DNA of 53,715 nt, taken from positions 1-53,715 of the forward strand of contig NZ_JXAK01000050.1 in assembly GCF_000829455.1 (NCBI RefSeq), read 5' to 3'. Below the pieces are notes generated by a model. The model worked only from the letters and a program-made list of their open reading frames with translations. It was not told where the DNA came from and searched no databases. A program made the position numbers and the translations under genes. The stretch is from Gordoniibacillus kamchatkensis. Lineage in GTDB: Bacteria > Bacillota > Bacilli > Paenibacillales > NBRC-103111. Below are positions 27,551 through 37,484 of the stretch, in pieces. Within the stretch, counting starts at the first letter, position 1. Every line of letters begins with the position of its first letter.

Positions 27551-28543
27551 TTGACTCGAACTCGCAAAGTCGGCGAACCGGCGTTGCCGCGCATCGTCGT
27601 CATCGGCGGCGGTACGGGGCTGTCTGTCATGCTGCGCGGATTGAAGGAGAAGCCGATCGACATTACGGCGATCGTTACGGTCGCCGACGACGGCGGGAGC
27701 TCCGGCATTTTGCGCTCCGAGCTGCAAATGCCGCCGCCGGGCGACATCCGCAGCGTACTGACGGCGCTGGCCGACGTAGAGCCGCTGCTCACGCGCGTGC
27801 TGCAATACCGGTTTTCAACGGGTACAGGACTAGCCGGCCACAGTCTGGGAAATCTAATTCTTGCCGCCATGCACGACATTACCGGCGATTTCGTCACCGC
27901 GGTGCGGGAGATGAGCCGGGTGTTCGCCGTGCGCGGCCGGGTGCTTCCGGCGTCTAGCCACGGCATCGTACTGAGGGCTGAAATGAGCGACGGGACGATG
28001 GTGGTAGGCGAATCGAAAATTCCGAAGGCCGGCGGCAAAATCAAGCGCGTCTTCATCGAGCCGCACGATATCAAGCCGCTGGACGAAGCGATCGAAGCCA
28101 TCCGCGAGGCGGACGCTATTTTGGTCGGGCCGGGGAGCTTGTACACCAGCATTCTCCCGAATTTGCTCGTGCCCGGCATTGCCGCGGAGATTATGGAATC
28201 GGACGCGGTAAAGATTTTTATATGCAACGTAATGACACAGCCTGGGGAGACGGACGACTATTCGGTCAGCGACCATCTGCAGGCGATCCACGATCATGTC
28301 GGGCATCATCTGTTCGATTACGTCATTGTGAACAACGGCGAAATTCCGCCGCAAGTACAAGCCCAATACGCCGAAAAGGGCGCCAAGGCCGTGCATCTGG
28401 ATCTGGAAGAAGTAAGGCGCAAAGGCTACCAGATCGTCGCCGATCAGCTCGTTCTGTTCCGCACGTATTTGCGGCATGACGCGGAGCGGCTGAGCGAGCA
28501 CATTTACCAACTGGTGGAAACATGGATGGAACGGAAGAAGTGA
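27551..28543 (+). CDS. yvcK: Gluconeogenesis factor YvcK (CofD-like)
   Basis: A 330-residue protein with [15 protein letters not shown] at the N-terminus, [12 protein letters not shown] and the CofD-like [15 protein letters not shown]. YvcK binds UDP-sugars and is needed for growth on gluconeogenic carbon and for cell shape. TTG start with AAAGGTGA upstream. Confidence 0.96.
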   Translation: MTRTRKVGEPALPRIVVIGGGTGLSVMLRGLKEKPIDITAIVTVADDGGSSGILRSELQMPPPGDIRSVLTALADVEPLLTRVLQYRFSTGTGLAGHSLGNLILAAMHDITGDFVTAVREMSRVFAVRGRVLPASSHGIVLRAEMSDGTMVVGESKIPKAGGKIKRVFIEPHDIKPLDEAIEAIREADAILVGPGSLYTSILPNLLVPGIAAEIMESDAVKIFICNVMTQPGETDDYSVSDHLQAIHDHVGHHLFDYVIVNNGEIPPQVQAQYAEKGAKAVHLDLEEVRRKGYQIVADQLVLFRTYLRHDAERLSEHIYQLVETWMERKK

Positions 28544-28553
28544 GGTGATTCGA

Positions 28554-29486
28554 ATGTCTTTTGCGGCCCAGACGAAAAAAGAGCTGACGATGGTGGAACT
28601 GGACGAATGCTGCGAGAAAGCGGAGCTGTCCGCTCTGATCCGCATGAACGGCTCCGTGCAGCTGTCCAGCCAGCGCGTCGTGCTCGATATTTCAACGGAG
28701 AACGCCGCTATAGCCAGACGAATCTACACCTTGCTGAAGAAGAGGTACAAGCTGCACGCCGAAGTGCTTGTCCGCAAAAAGATGCGCCTGAAAAAGAACA
28801 ACGTGTACATCGTCCGCGTTCCGAGCGGCGTGCAGGAGCTGCTGAAGGACCTTTGCATCGTCACGGAAGGCTTCCATTTTACACCGGGCATCGAAAAAGG
28901 TATTATAAGAAATAACTGCTGCAAACGATCTTATCTGCGGGGAGCGTTCCTCGCCGGGGGTTCGGTCAACAATCCGGAAGGCTCGTCGTATCACCTGGAG
29001 ATTGCGTCGGCCTACGAGGAGCACTGCAACGCGCTTTGCCGGCTGGCGGGCAAGTTCAATCTCAACGCGCGCTGCATCGAACGCAAAAAAGGCTACGTGC
29101 TGTACATCAAGGAAGGCGAGAAGATCATCCAGTTTTTGAACCTGATCGGCGCTCACCAAGCGCTGCTGCGGTTTGAGGACGTCCGCATTATGAAGGATAT
29201 GCGCAACTCCGTCAACCGGATCGTCAATTGCGAGACGGCGAACCTGAACAAGACGATCGGGGCGGCGGTGCGGCAAATCGACAACATCCGGCTGCTGCAA
29301 AAGGAGATCGGGCTTGAGAACTTGCCGGAGAAGCTGCGGGAGGTGGCGGAGATTCGGCTGCAGTACCCGGACATGAATCTGAAGGAAGTCGGCGACATGC
29401 TGGGAGGCAAAGTAAGCAAATCCGGCGTCAACCACCGCTTGCGCAAGATCGACGAGCTGGCGGAGAAAATTCGCAACCAAGGGTGA
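28554..29486 (+). CDS. whiA: DNA-binding protein WhiA
   Basis: A 310-residue protein: a degenerate LAGLIDADG homing-endonuclease-like N-terminal half ([20 protein letters not shown]) plus a C-terminal HTH ([20 protein letters not shown]). WhiA influences cell division and chromosome segregation. Start ATG 28554 has TGAGGTGA upstream. Confidence 0.95.
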   Translation: MSFAAQTKKELTMVELDECCEKAELSALIRMNGSVQLSSQRVVLDISTENAAIARRIYTLLKKRYKLHAEVLVRKKMRLKKNNVYIVRVPSGVQELLKDLCIVTEGFHFTPGIEKGIIRNNCCKRSYLRGAFLAGGSVNNPEGSSYHLEIASAYEEHCNALCRLAGKFNLNARCIERKKGYVLYIKEGEKIIQFLNLIGAHQALLRFEDVRIMKDMRNSVNRIVNCETANLNKTIGAAVRQIDNIRLLQKEIGLENLPEKLREVAEIRLQYPDMNLKEVGDMLGGKVSKSGVNHRLRKIDELAEKIRNQG

Positions 29487-29522
29487 CGGGTGGTAGGCCG
29501 GCGTTGCAACGTCGCGCATCTT

Positions 29523-29616
29523 GCTCAGCTGAATGAATCCCGCTTGACACCCCGGTGTTAACCCGGCCGTGAGACGTAGTGCTTTTCGCTCGGCTGAACT
29601 AATCCGGGTTAACACC
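29523..29616. repeat. Direct and inverted repeats upstream of the HPr gene
   Basis: GCTCAGCTGAATGAATCC (29523) and GCTCGGCTGAACTAATCC (29588) are a 65-base-spaced direct repeat. Within it, GGTGTTAACCCGG (29554-29566) and CCGGGTTAACACC (29604-29616) form a perfect 13-bp inverted repeat with a 37-base loop. Confidence 0.75.
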
Positions 29617-29637
29617 CTAGTGCGATTTCCTGAAAAA

Positions 29638-29646
29638 TGCTATAAT
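29638..29646 (+). promoter_or_regulatory. Extended -10 promoter of the HPr gene
   Basis: TGCTATAAT is a perfect extended -10 element 35 bases before the ATG. No good -35 is seen. Confidence 0.6.
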
Positions 29647-29680
29647 ATACGAAGCTAATGAAGTAGGGGGAATTGGTTCG

Positions 29681-29950
29681 ATGGCGAGACGACCTGTAGT
29701 CGTGAAATTAAAAACCGGACTTCATGCCAGACCGGCTGCGCTATTCGTGCAAGAGGCGAATAAATTTTCTTCGGAAATTTTCGTCGAGAAGGACGAGAAG
29801 AAAGTGAACGCGAAAAGCATCATGGGCATTATGAGCTTGGCGATCAGTTCGGGTACGGAGGTTTACATCAGTGCCGAAGGCTCGGACGCAGAGCAGGCTG
29901 TAACCGCTTTAGTCAATCTGGTCAGCAAAGAGGAACTGGAGAACCAGTAA
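29681..29950 (+). CDS. HPr-family phosphocarrier with both His15 and Ser46
   Basis: An 89-residue HPr. His15 in TGLHARPA can accept phosphate from enzyme I; Ser46 in NAKSIMGIM is the HprK site. In B. subtilis the gene at this place (after whiA) is crh, which lacks His15. Here the residue is retained, so this could be the true PTS HPr or a dual-role protein. AGGGGG precedes the ATG. No enzyme I gene is adjacent. Confidence 0.93.
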   Translation: MARRPVVVKLKTGLHARPAALFVQEANKFSSEIFVEKDEKKVNAKSIMGIMSLAISSGTEVYISAEGSDAEQAVTALVNLVSKEELENQ

Positions 29951-30022
29951 CGCTTGCCCCCGGGTCGTTCGGCCGAACTGTCGAACTTTTCCGAATATGG
30001 CAAAATAGCGAGAAAGCCGCGC

Positions 30023-30077
30023 AACCTTTTCCGGCAGCTAACGTCTATTTAGGCGTGAGAACGGGGAAGGTTTTTTT
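30023..30077 (+). terminator. Terminator after the HPr gene
   Basis: AACCTTTTCCG pairs with CGGGGAAGGTT (two G-U pairs) over a 28-base loop, followed by seven T. Confidence 0.7.
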
Positions 30078-30148
30078 GTTGTTCCGCTCCCGTTCCCGTA
30101 CATAAGAAATTTGTCGAAAAAGAGAGTGAACAGGAGAGGAACCGGAAG

Positions 30149-31903
30149 ATGAAGATGCTCAGGAAAGAAATGGCGCTGCTGCTGACGGCCGCATTGCTGC
30201 TGCAGCTGTTCGCGGCTGCGTCCGCCCAGGCTGTGTCCGCGACGACGGCCACCATCTTGCTGTATTTGAACGAATCGAAAGCGTACGTAAACAAGGACGA
30301 GGTGCAGCTCGACGCACCGGCTACGGTGATCGACGGCAGCACGTATGTGCCCGCGAAGTTCCTCGGCGATACGCTTGGCTTCGATGTCAAGTGGGACGCG
30401 GCCACGAATACGATCGCAATGAAGCCGCAGGGCTACAACATTGTGCTGGATTCTCCCAACAAAAAAATTACGATCAACGGTGTCGAAACGACGTTTGCGC
30501 CGTATGCCGCGATCGTGAACGGCAAGCTGCTCGTCAAGCTTACCTGGGTTGCCGATTACATGGGAGCTACGTACACGTACAACGATGAGCTGAAACGCGT
30601 GCAGATCACCTACGTGAAAGCGCCGCCTGGCGTTGCTATAGACGCTTACAGCAATAAGCCGGTAGCGAAATTTACTTTCGGCAAGAAGGAGTACCGGATC
30701 GGGGAACCGGTCAAATACGTGGATCTCAGCTACTCTCCGGATGCCCAAGGCATCGCGAATTACGAATGGATCGGCAAGCAGGAAGCGTTCTTCACGCCGG
30801 GGACGTACTCGATCACGCTCATCGTCACCGACAGCAAAGGGCATAAAAGCGCCCCTTTCACGAATTATGTCAAAGTGAGCGACAAGGTGTACTTGAGCGA
30901 GTTCGAATACCCGCTCTATATGAAACCGGTAGGCAGCACGTTCCGTTCCGACTGGAGCATGTATTACTCGCACTTCAGCGATTTGCCGGAGGTGCCGAAA
31001 ACCGTTACCGAAGACAAGAGCCGCAAGCTGCTGCTCAGCGACAGCCCGGAGGAAATCAAGCAGCAGGGCATTCTGTACCAAGACGAAGTAAACGGCAAAG
31101 CGCGCTTGTACTCCGATCATATCAACGGCACAGATTCGCCGCTTTCCATGGCCGTTCTGGCCACGAACAAGACGGATAAGCCGGTCGTGATCAAGACGAC
31201 GAACCGCGGCGAGGTGTACCCGTCCGTATACGCGCAACTGATCGGCAACGAAGCGTCGGTCGATTTCCTTATGAACATGTCGGAGGAGACGACGTTGACG
31301 GTGCCGCCGAAGCAAACGGTAGTGTATACGCAGCTGCCCACGATGTACCCGCGGCAGGGCGTCAACCTGTTCTATGACATCGAGACCGACGGGCCGGTAG
31401 ACATCACCTTCGCGGCTGCCGACAAAATTACGCCGGATTCCGTGCTCACGCTGCCTCGCCAATCGTACGTCGGCAACGTCCGCGGCACGTTCCCCGTATC
31501 GGGCCTGCGCTGGGACATAGACGGAGCGGCCTTGAGCAAGCCGTCGCGGCTCATACTCGGCGACGGCAAATCCGATCCGTTCGTTGACGGAGTCGATGTG
31601 TTCCGCTCGCTGGCGATCAAGAACGAGGGCAACTACGGGGTCAAATACGACATTCACATTAGCAATCCCAAGAAGATGGTTGTCATGATTATGGGCCGCG
31701 GGGGCGGCTTCAAGGGGCCGTTCAAAATCAACGGCGACTTCCAGCTCGTGCCGTGGTCGGGCGTGCTGCCTGCGTTCAAAGAGGTGCAGCTGCTGGCGCG
31801 CACAACCGGCGACGAGCCGTCGCTCGACATCGAGTATACGCCTCCGGCCGGCACCGGCTTCCCGGCGGATCTCATTTTCTATCCGTTGCCGAACGTAGAT
31901 TGA
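30149..31903 (+). CDS. Secreted protein with copper-amine-oxidase N-terminal-type domain
   Basis: A 584-residue exported protein. Residues 1-27 are a signal peptide (MLRKEMALLLTAALLLQLF, then ASA-QA cleavage region). About 35-155 is the stalk-like copper amine oxidase N domain found widely in Paenibacillus surface proteins (YVPAKFLGDTLGFDVKWD). About 185-250 resembles a PKD-type beta sandwich (FTPGTYSITLIVTDSKGHKS). The rest is beta-rich and not recognised. No catalytic motif or sortase signal. Alone between two terminators. Confidence 0.85.
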   Translation: MKMLRKEMALLLTAALLLQLFAAASAQAVSATTATILLYLNESKAYVNKDEVQLDAPATVIDGSTYVPAKFLGDTLGFDVKWDAATNTIAMKPQGYNIVLDSPNKKITINGVETTFAPYAAIVNGKLLVKLTWVADYMGATYTYNDELKRVQITYVKAPPGVAIDAYSNKPVAKFTFGKKEYRIGEPVKYVDLSYSPDAQGIANYEWIGKQEAFFTPGTYSITLIVTDSKGHKSAPFTNYVKVSDKVYLSEFEYPLYMKPVGSTFRSDWSMYYSHFSDLPEVPKTVTEDKSRKLLLSDSPEEIKQQGILYQDEVNGKARLYSDHINGTDSPLSMAVLATNKTDKPVVIKTTNRGEVYPSVYAQLIGNEASVDFLMNMSEETTLTVPPKQTVVYTQLPTMYPRQGVNLFYDIETDGPVDITFAAADKITPDSVLTLPRQSYVGNVRGTFPVSGLRWDIDGAALSKPSRLILGDGKSDPFVDGVDVFRSLAIKNEGNYGVKYDIHISNPKKMVVMIMGRGGGFKGPFKINGDFQLVPWSGVLPAFKEVQLLARTTGDEPSLDIEYTPPAGTGFPADLIFYPLPNVD

Positions 31904-31915
31904 CGAATAATGGAC

Positions 31916-31957
31916 AAAGCCGGCTTCCGCGCAGTTTGCGGAAAGCCGGCTTTTTTG
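31916..31957 (+). terminator. Terminator after the secreted-protein gene
   Basis: AAGCCGGCTTCCGC pairs with GCGGAAAGCCGGCTT with one bulge and is followed by six T. Confidence 0.88.
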
Positions 31958-32021
31958 CGAATAAAGAAATCGCCCAGGCAAACAATATACCTGAATGTTA
32001 TAAGGTCAGGAGGAAGCCGGG

Positions 32022-32576
32022 ATGGTGAACGTATTGGAAACGGCGATAGATACGATAAAATCGATAACGACTCAAGACGAGGACCAACCTCTTCATATCG
32101 GAGAGGCTATGGGGTGCTGGACTTACTTGAAGGGCCTTGAATTGGCCAAAACATCCGTGCAAATAGGCATAAATTCCACGACCGATCATGAGTTAAAAAC
32201 GCTGCTTGAAGAAGATTTGAAGCTCGGAACGAGTCAGCGAAAGCGGCTGCATGAATTTATGCTGAGGGAAGGGCTTACGTTGCCGAAGGCCCCGGAAGAG
32301 CTGCCGAACTCCGATCCGACCCGCATTCCCTTTGGAGCTAAGTTTACGGATGAGATCATCGCCACCGATTTATCGCTGAAGATCGTCTCTTTGATCGTAG
32401 CTGCGGCCGCTAACGCCGCTGACGCGGTCCGCACGGATGTCTGCGCCATGTTTATTCAGTTCCAGGCGGAGAAGCTGGCTTTTGCCGCCAGATTGAAACA
32501 GTCGATGCGCAAGCGCGGCTGGATCGATGTGCCGCCGTTCTACATTCCGCCAGGCGCCCAGGAGCAGCCGAGTTGA
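32022..32576 (+). CDS. DUF3231 family protein (one domain)
   Basis: A 184-residue helical protein of the DUF3231 family, common in spore formers and often linked to the spore coat. Usually two such domains are found in one 330-residue protein; this has a single one. AGGAGG lies 8 bases before the ATG. Its position between terminators shows a single-gene unit. Function unknown. Confidence 0.78.
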   Translation: MVNVLETAIDTIKSITTQDEDQPLHIGEAMGCWTYLKGLELAKTSVQIGINSTTDHELKTLLEEDLKLGTSQRKRLHEFMLREGLTLPKAPEELPNSDPTRIPFGAKFTDEIIATDLSLKIVSLIVAAAANAADAVRTDVCAMFIQFQAEKLAFAARLKQSMRKRGWIDVPPFYIPPGAQEQPS

Positions 32577-32603
32577 ATTTGAGCCAACAAGGCGTTCATG
32601 CAG

Positions 32604-32648
32604 CAAAAAGCCCGCCTTACATGCATTGTAAAGGCGGGCTTTTTTTTG
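32604..32648. terminator. Bidirectional terminator between DUF3231 gene and clpP
   Basis: AAAAAGCCCGCCTTACA pairs with TGTAAAGGCGGGCTTTTT and has A/T runs on both sides, serving both converging genes. Confidence 0.88.
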
Positions 32649-32664
32649 CCGTGTTGACGGGAGA

Positions 32665-33246
32665 TTACAGTTTTTCGATCACTTTGTCGACGAGGCCGTA
32701 CGCTTGCGCTTCGGCGGCGCTCATGAAGTTGTCGCGGTCGGTATCTTTCTCGATCCGTTCGATCGATTGGCCGGTCCGTTCGGCAAGAATGCGGTTCAAG
32801 TTGTCGCGCATTTTCAAAATCCGCTTGGCGCGAATTTCGATGTCGCTCGCTTGGCCTTCCGCCCCGCCGAGCGGCTGGTGAATCATCACTTCGCTGTTCG
32901 GCAGCGCATAGCGCTTGCCCTTCGCTCCTGCAGCCAGCAGGAAGGCGCCCATCGAAGCGGCCATGCCGACGCAGATTGTGGACACGTCAGGCTTAATGAA
33001 CTGCATCGTGTCGTAAATCGCCATGCCCGCCGTAATCGAACCGCCCGGCGAGTTGATGTACAGGCTGATGTCTTTGTCCGGATCTTGCGCCGTCAAAAAC
33101 AGCATCTGGGCGATAATGGAGTTCGCCACCACATCGTTGACCGGAGTACCGAGGAAAATGATGCGGTCCTTCAAGAGCCGGGAGTAAATATCGTATGCGC
33201 GTTCGCCGCGTCCGTCTTGCTCGACAACCATAGGAATGAAACTCAT
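32665..33246 (-). CDS. clpP: ATP-dependent Clp protease proteolytic subunit
   Basis: A 193-residue serine peptidase forming the Clp chamber. Catalytic triad: Ser98 in GMAASMGA, His123 in MIHQPLGG and Asp172 in DTDRDNF. Good GAGGAGG site. The promoter carries a CtsR operator, the usual heat-shock control. Confidence 0.97.
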   Translation of the reverse strand: MSFIPMVVEQDGRGERAYDIYSRLLKDRIIFLGTPVNDVVANSIIAQMLFLTAQDPDKDISLYINSPGGSITAGMAIYDTMQFIKPDVSTICVGMAASMGAFLLAAGAKGKRYALPNSEVMIHQPLGGAEGQASDIEIRAKRILKMRDNLNRILAERTGQSIERIEKDTDRDNFMSAAEAQAYGLVDKVIEKL

Positions 33247-33301
33247 TGCAATAACCTCCTCAATGTCACTATATTGGGATAATCGTAGAGCTTATATACG
33301 T

Positions 33302-33341
33302 ATCATAGCGGATTTTGCCGCAAAGGTCAAGAAAGGTCAAA
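33302..33341 (-). promoter_or_regulatory. clpP promoter overlapped by a CtsR operator
   Basis: On the minus strand TTGACC and TATGAT are 17 bases apart. On the plus strand GGTCAAG-AAA-GGTCAAA (33325-33341) matches the CtsR heptad pair GGTCAAANANRGTCAAA with one change, covering the -35. Confidence 0.82.
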
Positions 33342-33408
33342 CGTTAGGTATGAAAAAAGTCCGGCTGCGCCAGACTGGGTTGATAGAGCAACAGTTTTGG
33401 GAATGTTA

Positions 33409-33480
33409 CGCGCCCGAAGGGAATCGAACCCCTATCTCAGGCTCCGGAGGCCTACGTCATATCCATTGGACCACGGGCGC
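33409..33480 (-). tRNA. tRNA-Arg (anticodon CCG)
   Basis: The acceptor arms GCGCCCG/CGGGCGC pair over seven bases. The anticodon arm TAGGC-CTCCGGA-GCCTG gives anticodon CCG, read as arginine. The T-arm contains GGTTCGATTCC. The 3' CCA is not encoded. Confidence 0.95.
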
Positions 33481-33491
33481 ATGAAGGTGGC

Positions 33492-33550
33492 GACTAATTC
33501 AATTAGTCAACAGCAAGAGTTATTATATCGAGCTGAACGAAAAAAAGCAA
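33492..33550 (-). promoter_or_regulatory. tRNA-Arg promoter and leader palindrome
   Basis: On the minus strand TTGCTT and TATAAT are 17 bases apart (33522-33550). Between promoter and tRNA, GACTAATT-C-AATTAGTC (33492-33508) is a perfect 17-base palindrome of unknown role. Confidence 0.55.
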
Positions 33551-33586
33551 GTCAATTCCGCATACAACTTTTTTCCGGGGATAGGT

Positions 33587-33615
33587 TTGCCATCGGCCGC
33601 ATGTTGGAGTATAAT
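33587..33615 (+). promoter_or_regulatory. Promoter of the glycolytic operon
   Basis: TTGCCA (33587-33592) and TATAAT (33610-33615) are 17 bases apart, upstream of cggR. Confidence 0.78.
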
Positions 33616-33628
33616 GTATTTGCAAGCG

Positions 33629-33664
33629 TGGGACTCAAAATGTATAGGCGGGACATTTTGCGAC
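33629..33664 (+). promoter_or_regulatory. CggR operator
   Basis: TGGGAC-N6-TGTA-N4-CGGGAC-N6-CGAC follows the B. subtilis CggR operator layout (CGGGAC-N6-TGTC repeated), with two imperfect TGTC halves. It lies just after the transcription start expected from the -10 at 33610. Confidence 0.7.
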
Positions 33665-33700
33665 CAACCAATTTGGCGGAAGCGAGGCGAGGCCGGCGCT

Positions 33701-34765
33701 ATGCGTAGGGTGCTGGACATTCAAAAACAGCTCGTCCCGGACTTGCTGGAGATCATGAGGAAGCGGTACACGATTTTGCACCACGTAATGCTCTCCGGCA
33801 ACGTGGGACGCCGTACGCTGGCCGGGACGCTCGGCATGACGGAGCGGGTGCTGCGCGGCGAGATCGATTTTCTCAAGACGCAAGGCCTGCTTGAAGTCGA
33901 CGCGCTCGGCATGCGCGTGAGCGAAGCCGGCAGGCAGCTCGTGGAAAGCTTCCGGCCGCTGCTTCAGGACGCATTTGGCCTCACCGAGCTGGAGGAACGC
34001 ATTCGCAATCATTACGGGCTGAAGCAGGTCATCATCGTGCCCGGAGACTCGGACGCATCCGCCCATGTCAAAATGGAGCTCGGGCGTGCCGGAGCCGCCG
34101 CACTGCGCAAAGCGATGAAAGAAGCGAATGCGGTAGTGGCCGTTGCGGGCGGATCGACGATGGCCGAAGTGGCAAGCCACCTGACGTCGGCGGTGCCGAT
34201 GAAGGGAGTCTGGTTCGTGCCCGCCCGCGGCGGACTTGGCGAGAGCGTCGAGCTGCAGGCGAACACGATCGCCTCTACCATGGCCAAAAAAACCGGCGGC
34301 CAGTACCGGCTGCTGCACGTTCCCGACCATTTGAGCGAAGAGGCGTACCAGTCGCTCATGCTGGAGACCGGCATCGTCGAAATTATTCAGGCAATCCGTG
34401 CCGCCCGCATCGTGGTGCACGGAATCGGGGATGCTATGGTCATGGCTAAACGCCGCAAGGTCGATGAAGCGACGAGACAATCGCTCGTAAGCGAAGGGGC
34501 CTTGGCCGAGGCGTTTGGCTATTATTTTGACAGGCAAGGGCGCGTCGTTCACAAAATGCCGACGATCGGGCTCCGCATCGAGGATATCGAGCAGATGGAG
34601 ACGGTCATCGGCGTCGCCGGAGGCAAGAGCAAGGGCGAAGCGATCGACGCCGTGCTGCGTTACGGCCACGAGGACGTGCTTGTGACGGACGAGGCCGCAG
34701 CGCTCCAAATTGCCGAGCATATGGTGCGGGAAAAGCAGCCCGAAACGAAAAACAAGTCATCTTGA
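33701..34765 (+). CDS. cggR: Central glycolytic genes regulator (SorC/DeoR type)
   Basis: A 354-residue repressor: N-terminal HTH (GNVGRRTLAGTLGMTERVLR) and a large SorC sugar-phosphate-binding domain (AVAGGSTMAEVASHL, VHGIGDAMVMAKRR). In Bacillus it is inactivated by fructose 1,6-bisphosphate and controls gapA through eno. The start at ATG 33701 leaves the operator in the leader; a longer reading from 33587 would run through promoter and operator. Confidence 0.94.
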   Translation: MRRVLDIQKQLVPDLLEIMRKRYTILHHVMLSGNVGRRTLAGTLGMTERVLRGEIDFLKTQGLLEVDALGMRVSEAGRQLVESFRPLLQDAFGLTELEERIRNHYGLKQVIIVPGDSDASAHVKMELGRAGAAALRKAMKEANAVVAVAGGSTMAEVASHLTSAVPMKGVWFVPARGGLGESVELQANTIASTMAKKTGGQYRLLHVPDHLSEEAYQSLMLETGIVEIIQAIRAARIVVHGIGDAMVMAKRRKVDEATRQSLVSEGALAEAFGYYFDRQGRVVHKMPTIGLRIEDIEQMETVIGVAGGKSKGEAIDAVLRYGHEDVLVTDEAAALQIAEHMVREKQPETKNKSS

Positions 34766-34814
34766 CGTGCCGGCCCGTCCGGTCCGTCTTGAAATAAACC
34801 TATTATAGGTCTAG

Positions 34815-35831
<1,017 letters not shown>

Positions 35832-35842
35832 TCGGAAGAGCG

Positions 35843-36001
35843 TTAGGCTGCCGATAGGCCGGTTCCGCTGCGGATTGGAATATGAGGCTACGGCTTCGTT
35901 GAACTTGTGTTCCTTGAATTGAACCCCGAGGGGGAACACGAGTTCAAAGGCGCTCTCCGCTTTATATTCCATCCTCCGCTCCACCTTACTCGACAGCCTA
36001 A
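35843..36001. repeat. Palindromic intergenic element, copy A
   Basis: Ends TTAGGCTGCCGA / TCGACAGCCTAA are inverted. Inside, CTGCGGATTGGAATATGAGG begins an arm that leads to GAACTTGTGTTCC, and the opposite arm is GGAACACGAGTTC, then AAAGGCGCTCTCCGC and ATCCTCCGCTCC. The whole could fold into a long hairpin. It lies between the gap stop and the operon-internal terminator. Confidence 0.72.
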
Positions 36002-36017
36002 ATAAAAAAGTAATAAA

Positions 36018-36060
36018 ATACGAAAGAGGAGAAGGAATTCTCCTCTTTCGTATGGTTTTA
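36018..36060. terminator. Terminator between gap and pgk
   Basis: A perfect 16-bp stem ATACGAAAGAGGAGAA / TTCTCCTCTTTCGTAT with a GGAA loop, A-rich before and T-rich after. It should reduce read-through from gap to pgk, so gap can be expressed above the downstream genes. Confidence 0.82.
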
Positions 36061-36107
36061 TATATCGCCCCACAAAAATTCATACGGATCGCTGATCGAA
36101 CGAGCAT

Positions 36108-36229
36108 CTGCGGAGCGGAGGAGCAATATGGGCCGGAGTGCCGCCTTTGAAATCGTGTTCCTACCGCCTAGTCGGGATTCAAGGAACGCGATTTCAACGA
36201 AGGCCGGAGGCCCATATTCCAATCCGCAG
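36108..36229. repeat. Palindromic intergenic element, copy B (inverted to copy A)
   Basis: Its reverse complement begins CTGCGGATTGGAATATGGGC and passes through CTTCGTTGAAATCGCGTTCC, closely matching copy A. It is itself an imperfect palindrome: GAAATCGTGTTCC and GGAACGCGATTTC flank a 16-base loop. Ends are CTGCGGA/TCCGCAG-like. No coding content. Confidence 0.72.
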
Positions 36230-36282
36230 TGTAGCGGCCTTGCAGGAGAAATCGCAACTTTCAAGGAGGAATTTCCACCCCC

Positions 36283-37464
36283 ATGAACAAGAAAAGCGTA
36301 AAAGACATCGACGTCGCCGGCAAAAAAACGTTCGTTCGCGTCGACTTCAACGTCCCGCTGGAGAACGGCGCCATCACCGATGATACGCGCATTCGCGAGA
36401 CGCTGCCGACCATCCGCTACTTGATCGAAAAAGGCGCGAAGGTCATCCTCGCTTCGCACCTCGGCCGTCCGAAGGGCGAATTCGTCGACGAGCTGCGCCT
36501 GACGCCGGTAGCGGCACGCCTTTCCGAGCTGCTCGGCAAGCCGGTGGCGAAAGCCGACGAGGCGGTAGGCGACGCTGTTAAAGCGAAGGTAAACGCGCTG
36601 CAAAACGGCGACGTGCTGCTGCTCGAGAACGTCCGCTTCTACCCGGGCGAAGAGAAGAACGATCCGGCTTTGGCGAAGCAGTTCGCCGAGCTCGCCGATG
36701 TGTACGTCAACGATGCGTTCGGCGCGGCGCACCGCGCCCATGCTTCGACGGAAGGCATCGCGCACTTCCTGCCGGCCGTCTCCGGCCTGCTCATGGAGAA
36801 GGAGCTCGACGTGCTCGGCAAGGCGCTAAACAACCCGGAGCGTCCGTTCACGGCGATCGTCGGCGGCGCAAAGGTGAAGGACAAAATCGCCGTGATCGAC
36901 AACCTGCTGAACATCGCCGACAACGTCATCATCGGCGGCGGCCTGTCGTATACGTTCCTCAAGGCGCAAGGCTACGAAATCGGCAAATCGCTCGTTGACA
37001 ACGAGAAGCTCGATCTTGCGCTCGGCTTCATCAACAAGGCGAAAGAGCGCGGCGTAAACTTCCTGCTTCCGGTCGACGTCGTCGTAGCCGACAAGTTCGG
37101 TGCCGATGCCAACACGGAAGTGGTCGGCATTGACGCGATTCCGGCCGACTGGGAGGGCATCGACATCGGACCGAAGACGCGCGAGCTGTACGCGAAGACG
37201 ATCAAGGAATCGAAGCTCGTCGTCTGGAACGGGCCGATGGGCGTATTCGAGATCGAGCCGTTCTCGCACGGCACCCGTGCCGTAGCCGAGGCGTGCGCGG
37301 CAACGCAGGCCTACACCGTCATCGGCGGCGGCGACTCCGCGGCGGCGGTGGAGAAGTTCCACATGGCCGACAAAATGGACCACATCTCCACGGGCGGCGG
37401 CGCATCACTCGAGTTCATGGAAGGAAAAGCGCTCCCGGGCGTCGTAGCTTTAAACGACAAGTAA
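36283..37464 (+). CDS. pgk: Phosphoglycerate kinase
   Basis: A 393-residue kinase making ATP from 1,3-bisphosphoglycerate. N-terminal [21 protein letters not shown] and C-terminal [25 protein letters not shown] are signature blocks. CAAGGAGGAA precedes the ATG. Confidence 0.97.
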   Translation: MNKKSVKDIDVAGKKTFVRVDFNVPLENGAITDDTRIRETLPTIRYLIEKGAKVILASHLGRPKGEFVDELRLTPVAARLSELLGKPVAKADEAVGDAVKAKVNALQNGDVLLLENVRFYPGEEKNDPALAKQFAELADVYVNDAFGAAHRAHASTEGIAHFLPAVSGLLMEKELDVLGKALNNPERPFTAIVGGAKVKDKIAVIDNLLNIADNVIIGGGLSYTFLKAQGYEIGKSLVDNEKLDLALGFINKAKERGVNFLLPVDVVVADKFGADANTEVVGIDAIPADWEGIDIGPKTRELYAKTIKESKLVVWNGPMGVFEIEPFSHGTRAVAEACAATQAYTVIGGGDSAAAVEKFHMADKMDHISTGGGASLEFMEGKALPGVVALNDK

Positions 37465-37484
37465 GGGAAAGGCGGTAATCAAAG

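Noticed and set aside
33587-33700. Longer CggR N-terminus
   Set aside because: It would translate the promoter and operator; the HTH begins after ATG 33701.
33397-33708. Plus-strand protein across the tRNA
   Set aside because: It is the complement of a clear tRNA-Arg gene.
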